Below, one piece after another: positions 5,718 to 8,609 of a stretch of DNA of 8,609 bases. Positions within the stretch are counted from its first letter, which is position 1; each line of letters opens with the position of its first letter. The DNA comes from Hyphomicrobiales bacterium (lineage in GTDB: Bacteria; Pseudomonadota; Alphaproteobacteria; Rhizobiales; Beijerinckiaceae). The position numbers and the translations under genes were made by a program. The stretch is taken from contig PXAW01000379.1 in assembly GCA_003567055.1 (NCBI GenBank), positions 1 to 8,609 on the forward strand, given 5' to 3'. The notes under the pieces were generated by a model that was not told the DNA's origin, ran no database searches, and worked only from the letters and a program-made list of their open reading frames with translations.

Positions 5718-8487
5718 CGGCGCGCTGGAGGCGTTCGCGGGCCGGATCGCGCCGCTCGACCGCGTCGCCGCGGGAGGCGCTCTTCCATTGCTGTCCACGC
5801 ACGAAGGCTTCGAGAGTCTGCGCGCTCATCGGACGTGCGAAGGCGTAGCCCTGGAGGATGTCGCAACCCATCCGCTCCAAAGCGGTGGCATGATCCATGC
5901 TCTCGACGCCCTCCGCGACGATGCCGATGCCGAGCGATTGTCCGATATCGATGATCGAGCGCACGAGCCGTCGCTGCCGTGACGATTCCATGATCGGCGC
6001 GATGAATTGCCGGTCGATCTTGAGGCGCGCGGGCTGCAACTTCATCAGGCTGACGATCGAGGCGTAGCCGGTGCCGAAATCATCGATCTCGACGTCGATG
6101 CCCAGTTTCTTGATGGCATCGATATTGGCCATCGCCACCTCGTCTTCCTCGTCGAGGAAGATCGATTCGACCAGTTCGAAGGCGACGATGCCGGGCTCGA
6201 TGTTCATGCCGCGCAATTGTTCGATCAGCTCTTCGTCATGCAGGCGCCGGGCCGAGACATTGACCGAAAGCGTCGGAATGGTGAGCCCCGCCGCGCGCCA
6301 TGCGGCGTGATCGCGCAGGCCCTGTTCGAGCACGAGGCGGTCGATCGCGGTGACCACGTTGAGCTCCTCCGCCACCCGCATGAACCGGTCCGGCGTCAGC
6401 AGGCCGAGGCTGGGATGGCGCCAGCGCACCAGCGCCTCGACGCCGACGATATCGCGGCTGCGTGCGTCGAATTGCGGCTGGTAGAAGGCCTCGAATTCCT
6501 GATTTTCCATGCCGCGCAGGATATCGTCGGCGAGTTTCTTGGTCTCGACGATTTCTGCCTGCAATGCCTGCGTGAAGAATTCATGGCGATTGCGACCGCG
6601 CTTCTTGGCGCGATAAAGCGCGATATCCGCGTCGATCAGCAGGCGTTTGCCGATCGCCTCGTCACCGCTGATACAGCGCGCGCCGTGCGCGATGCCGATG
6701 CTGACGCCGAAGCGGCATTCATGTCCTTCGAAGACGACGGGCCTGCGCATGGCCTCGACGATCCGCCCCGCGAGCGCGGCCAGGGCGGCCTCGTCGCGCC
6801 CGGTGCAGAACACCACGAATTCGTCGCCGCCGATGCGTGCCACGAACATATCCGCATCCGCTTCCGCACGCAGCACCTCGGCCGCATGGACGAGCATGGC
6901 GTCGCCGGCGGCATGGCCGAGCGTGTCGTTGATCTGCTTGAAGCGGTCCAGATCAACATGAAGCAGCGCCAGCCGCGTTTCGCCGTTCCCCGGCGGATCC
7001 GACCCCTCGCCGCCGAGGATCCGCGAGATCACCGGTTCGGCCGTACCGAGCAGGACCCGATCGAGATAGCGGCGGTTCGGCAGCCCCGTCAGTGAATCGT
7101 GCAGCGCGTTGAATTCGATGCGTTCCTTGGCCTGCTCCAGCGCGCGGCTGCGTGCCTCGGCGAGTTCCTTGGCGCGGGTGATGTCTTCGGTCAGCGCATG
7201 ATCGCGTGAGACGTTCCAGTTGACGCCGACGAGCCTGCGCAGCCCGTCCGCATCAGTCTGGATCGTCGCGATGGCGCGGATCCAGCGCACTTCCCCGCTG
7301 CGTGTGATGATGCGGAATTCCGTCTCGTAGCGGGCGCTCTCCTCGATGCTCCTGCGCAATTCCTCCTCGGCCTTCGCCAGATCATCGGGATGCAGGCGGT
7401 TTCGCCAGATATCGACATGGCGGGCTGCGGCGGGCTCCACGTCGTAGAGCTCGTGCATGCGCGCATCCCAGAACAGTTCGCCGCTGAGCAGGTCCAGTTC
7501 CCAGATGCCGATCTCCGAGGCGGTGAGCGCCAGTTCGAGACGCTGCGAGAGCAGTCGCATCTCCTCCTCGCGGCGTGCGAGTGTCTGCAGATGCGCCTGC
7601 CGCTCGCCCATCAGGCGCCCGGCGAACCAGATCGGCAGGATCAGGATCGCGCCCGCGATCGCGATGACGAAGCGCAGCGTCCAGATACTGGCTGCATCAT
7701 GTGTCCAGCCATCACGGGGAATGGCGGCGAGACGCCAGGTCCCCTCGGGAAGGGTGACATCGACGATGACGGGGTCCGCATCGAGAATCGCGGGATCGCC
7801 GAAGGAGACGTGGTTGCTGTCGGGCCGGCCGTCGCGTCCCAGCAGGGCGATTTCCAGGTCGCTGCTCCACAAGCCGGTCTGCCAGTAGAGCTTGTCGGCG
7901 TCGATCACCGCAGCCGCAAGACCCCAGAATCGATCCTCGCCTTTCTCGTCAGACACGAAAATCGGGAAGCGACCGATGAAGCCCGTTCCGCCCTGGACCA
8001 GATCGACCGGGCCGGCGAGGATCAGCCGACCGGTATCCCGAACGCGCAGGGCCGCATCACGTTGCGGTCCCGCTTCACGGTAATCGAGACCGAGGGCGGC
8101 CCTGTTGCCGGCGAGCGGGTAGACCATGTTGACGACGAGATCGGGCGCCAGCGCGATATTGCGCAACTGGTTGTCGCCCCGGATCAGGCCTCTGGCGAGG
8201 TGTTCGAAACGGGCCTGGTCGAGATCGGGTTCACTCTTGATCACCGAGACGAGGCCGCGCACGAGCTGGATATTGGCGTTGATGCTGCCCTCGAGTTTGG
8301 CGCGGATCACGCTGACCTTGTCGAGCACCTGTGCGCGCATGTTCTGCTCGGCAACGACACGGCTCTGATGCTCCGCGAAGACCCAGGTCGCGAGGATCAG
8401 GGCCAAGGCGACCACGACCGGCAACGTCGTCGGTTGCAGCGGATGGCCGCGCCAGGTCATAAGCTTGTTGGTTCGGGTTCGAGCCAA
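5707..8487 (-). CDS. Membrane-bound CHASE-PAS-GGDEF-EAL c-di-GMP synthase/phosphodiesterase
   Basis: This is a 926-residue inner-membrane sensor enzyme. A first membrane helix (about 21-37) and a second (about 271-290) enclose a periplasmic CHASE-type sensor (about 60-255). It shows the family features GLDYREAG, a DTGRLILAGPVDLVQGG segment (151-167) and FWGLAAAVID (187-196). After a short coiled segment comes a PAS_3 domain (about 318-428: IGIWELD, RLHPDD, EFRIITRSGEVRWI), then GGDEF (about 460-635) with intact GGDEF at 553-557 and DLDRFKQIND (512-521). EAL follows (about 650-895) with EALVRW (684-689), N743, FELVES (770-775), DDFGTGYAS (802-810), K823, AEGVES (858-863) and Q879. Both active sites look complete, so it could make and degrade c-di-GMP. 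The usual RxxD inhibitory site before GGDEF is absent. The TTG start at 8487 is preferred for its GGAG site. GTG at 8526 and ATG at 8460 are alternatives in the same frame. Confidence 0.93.
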   Translation of the reverse strand: MARTRTNKLMTWRGHPLQPTTLPVVVALALILATWVFAEHQSRVVAEQNMRAQVLDKVSVIRAKLEGSINANIQLVRGLVSVIKSEPDLDQARFEHLARGLIRGDNQLRNIALAPDLVVNMVYPLAGNRAALGLDYREAGPQRDAALRVRDTGRLILAGPVDLVQGGTGFIGRFPIFVSDEKGEDRFWGLAAAVIDADKLYWQTGLWSSDLEIALLGRDGRPDSNHVSFGDPAILDADPVIVDVTLPEGTWRLAAIPRDGWTHDAASIWTLRFVIAIAGAILILPIWFAGRLMGERQAHLQTLARREEEMRLLSQRLELALTASEIGIWELDLLSGELFWDARMHELYDVEPAAARHVDIWRNRLHPDDLAKAEEELRRSIEESARYETEFRIITRSGEVRWIRAIATIQTDADGLRRLVGVNWNVSRDHALTEDITRAKELAEARSRALEQAKERIEFNALHDSLTGLPNRRYLDRVLLGTAEPVISRILGGEGSDPPGNGETRLALLHVDLDRFKQINDTLGHAAGDAMLVHAAEVLRAEADADMFVARIGGDEFVVFCTGRDEAALAALAGRIVEAMRRPVVFEGHECRFGVSIGIAHGARCISGDEAIGKRLLIDADIALYRAKKRGRNRHEFFTQALQAEIVETKKLADDILRGMENQEFEAFYQPQFDARSRDIVGVEALVRWRHPSLGLLTPDRFMRVAEELNVVTAIDRLVLEQGLRDHAAWRAAGLTIPTLSVNVSARRLHDEELIEQLRGMNIEPGIVAFELVESIFLDEEDEVAMANIDAIKKLGIDVEIDDFGTGYASIVSLMKLQPARLKIDRQFIAPIMESSRQRRLVRSIIDIGQSLGIGIVAEGVESMDHATALERMGCDILQGYAFARPMSAQTLEAFVRGQQWKSASRGDAVERRDPARERLQRAARA

Positions 8488-8493
8488 AGGAAA

Positions 8494-8497
8494 CTCC
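8494..8497 (-). promoter_or_regulatory. GGAG ribosome-binding site favouring a TTG start
   Basis: On the minus strand GGAG is followed by the 6-base spacer TTTCCT and TTG at 8487-8485. The other in-frame starts, GTG at 8526 and ATG at 8460, have no purine-rich motif at the right distance. Choosing TTG gives a short basic N-terminus (ARTRTNK) before the first membrane helix. The evidence is moderate, because many alphaproteobacterial genes do without a clear site. Confidence 0.45.
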
Positions 8498-8565
8498 GCG
8501 AAACGCCCTGTGACAGGCCGCTTCACGCTGCGGTAAGCCTGTGAATTTCAGGTTAAATCGTCGTG

Positions 8566-8591
8566 TTCCCGACAAAAAATGCTCCCGGGAA
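8566..8591. repeat. 6-bp inverted repeat upstream of the c-di-GMP gene
   Basis: TTCCCG (8566-8571) and CGGGAA (8586-8591) form a dyad with a 14-base A/T-rich centre, 79-104 bases before the TTG start. An 8-bp palindrome TCCCGGGA (8583-8590) overlaps its right arm. It may be a regulator-binding site in the promoter region. No convincing -10/-35 pair was found in 8488-8609, and the window ends here. Confidence 0.25.
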
Positions 8592-8609
8592 TCGAAAATA
8601 CAACTGAAA

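Noticed and set aside
6007..7095. 362-codon open frame on the plus strand opposite the GGDEF/EAL region
   Set aside because: It is an antisense shadow in the complementary phase of a verified catalytic domain, with acid/His/Arg-rich composition and no ribosome-binding site.
7390..8544. 384-codon open frame on the plus strand opposite the CHASE/PAS region
   Set aside because: It is an antisense shadow of the c-di-GMP gene, whose domains are clear; it has biased composition and no recognisable motif.

Overview
This 8.6-kb window looks like chromosomal DNA from a high-GC alphaproteobacterium, most likely of the order Hyphomicrobiales (Rhizobiales). The evidence is the strong G/C bias at third codon positions and an aatA product that closely matches, from memory, the rhizobial aspartate/prephenate aminotransferases. 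A trkA gene and a CHASE-PAS-GGDEF-EAL signalling protein also fit such a genome. No alignment was run, so the placement is an inference.

Layout. Positions 1-92 (minus strand) hold the first 30 codons of trkA, a K+-uptake regulator cut by the window edge. Positions 93-366 carry no gene but contain inverted repeats and a strand-asymmetric G/C-rich run. Positions 367-1811 (minus) form a compact two-gene operon. An FRG-domain protein comes first and an unrecognised 238-residue protein follows, joined by an ATGA stop/start overlap with a strong Shine-Dalgarno sequence for the second gene. The operon has its own TATAAT -10 box and is visibly less GC-rich than its neighbours (sampled 60-base lines of 45-55% against 72% in aatA), so it looks like an acquired accessory cassette.

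Positions 2031-3965 (plus) carry aatA and then a small multi-pass membrane protein whose only well-supported start is a rare ATT codon. Positions 4129-5694 (plus) encode an exported S10-family serine carboxypeptidase-like enzyme with a complete catalytic triad. Positions 5707-8487 (minus) encode a large membrane-bound c-di-GMP enzyme that converges on the peptidase gene with 12 bases between stop codons. A compound inverted repeat covers both gene ends.

How the genes relate. Apart from the two-gene FRG cassette, the genes look like independent units: ion homeostasis, amino-acid metabolism, an exported peptidase and a second-messenger sensor. The FRG cassette is the best candidate for an undescribed system. 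Its tight coupling, low GC and single-copy insertion between housekeeping genes resemble defence or toxin/antitoxin-like modules, but nothing in the sequence proves a function. No tRNA, rRNA, CRISPR array, transposase or integrase was seen.
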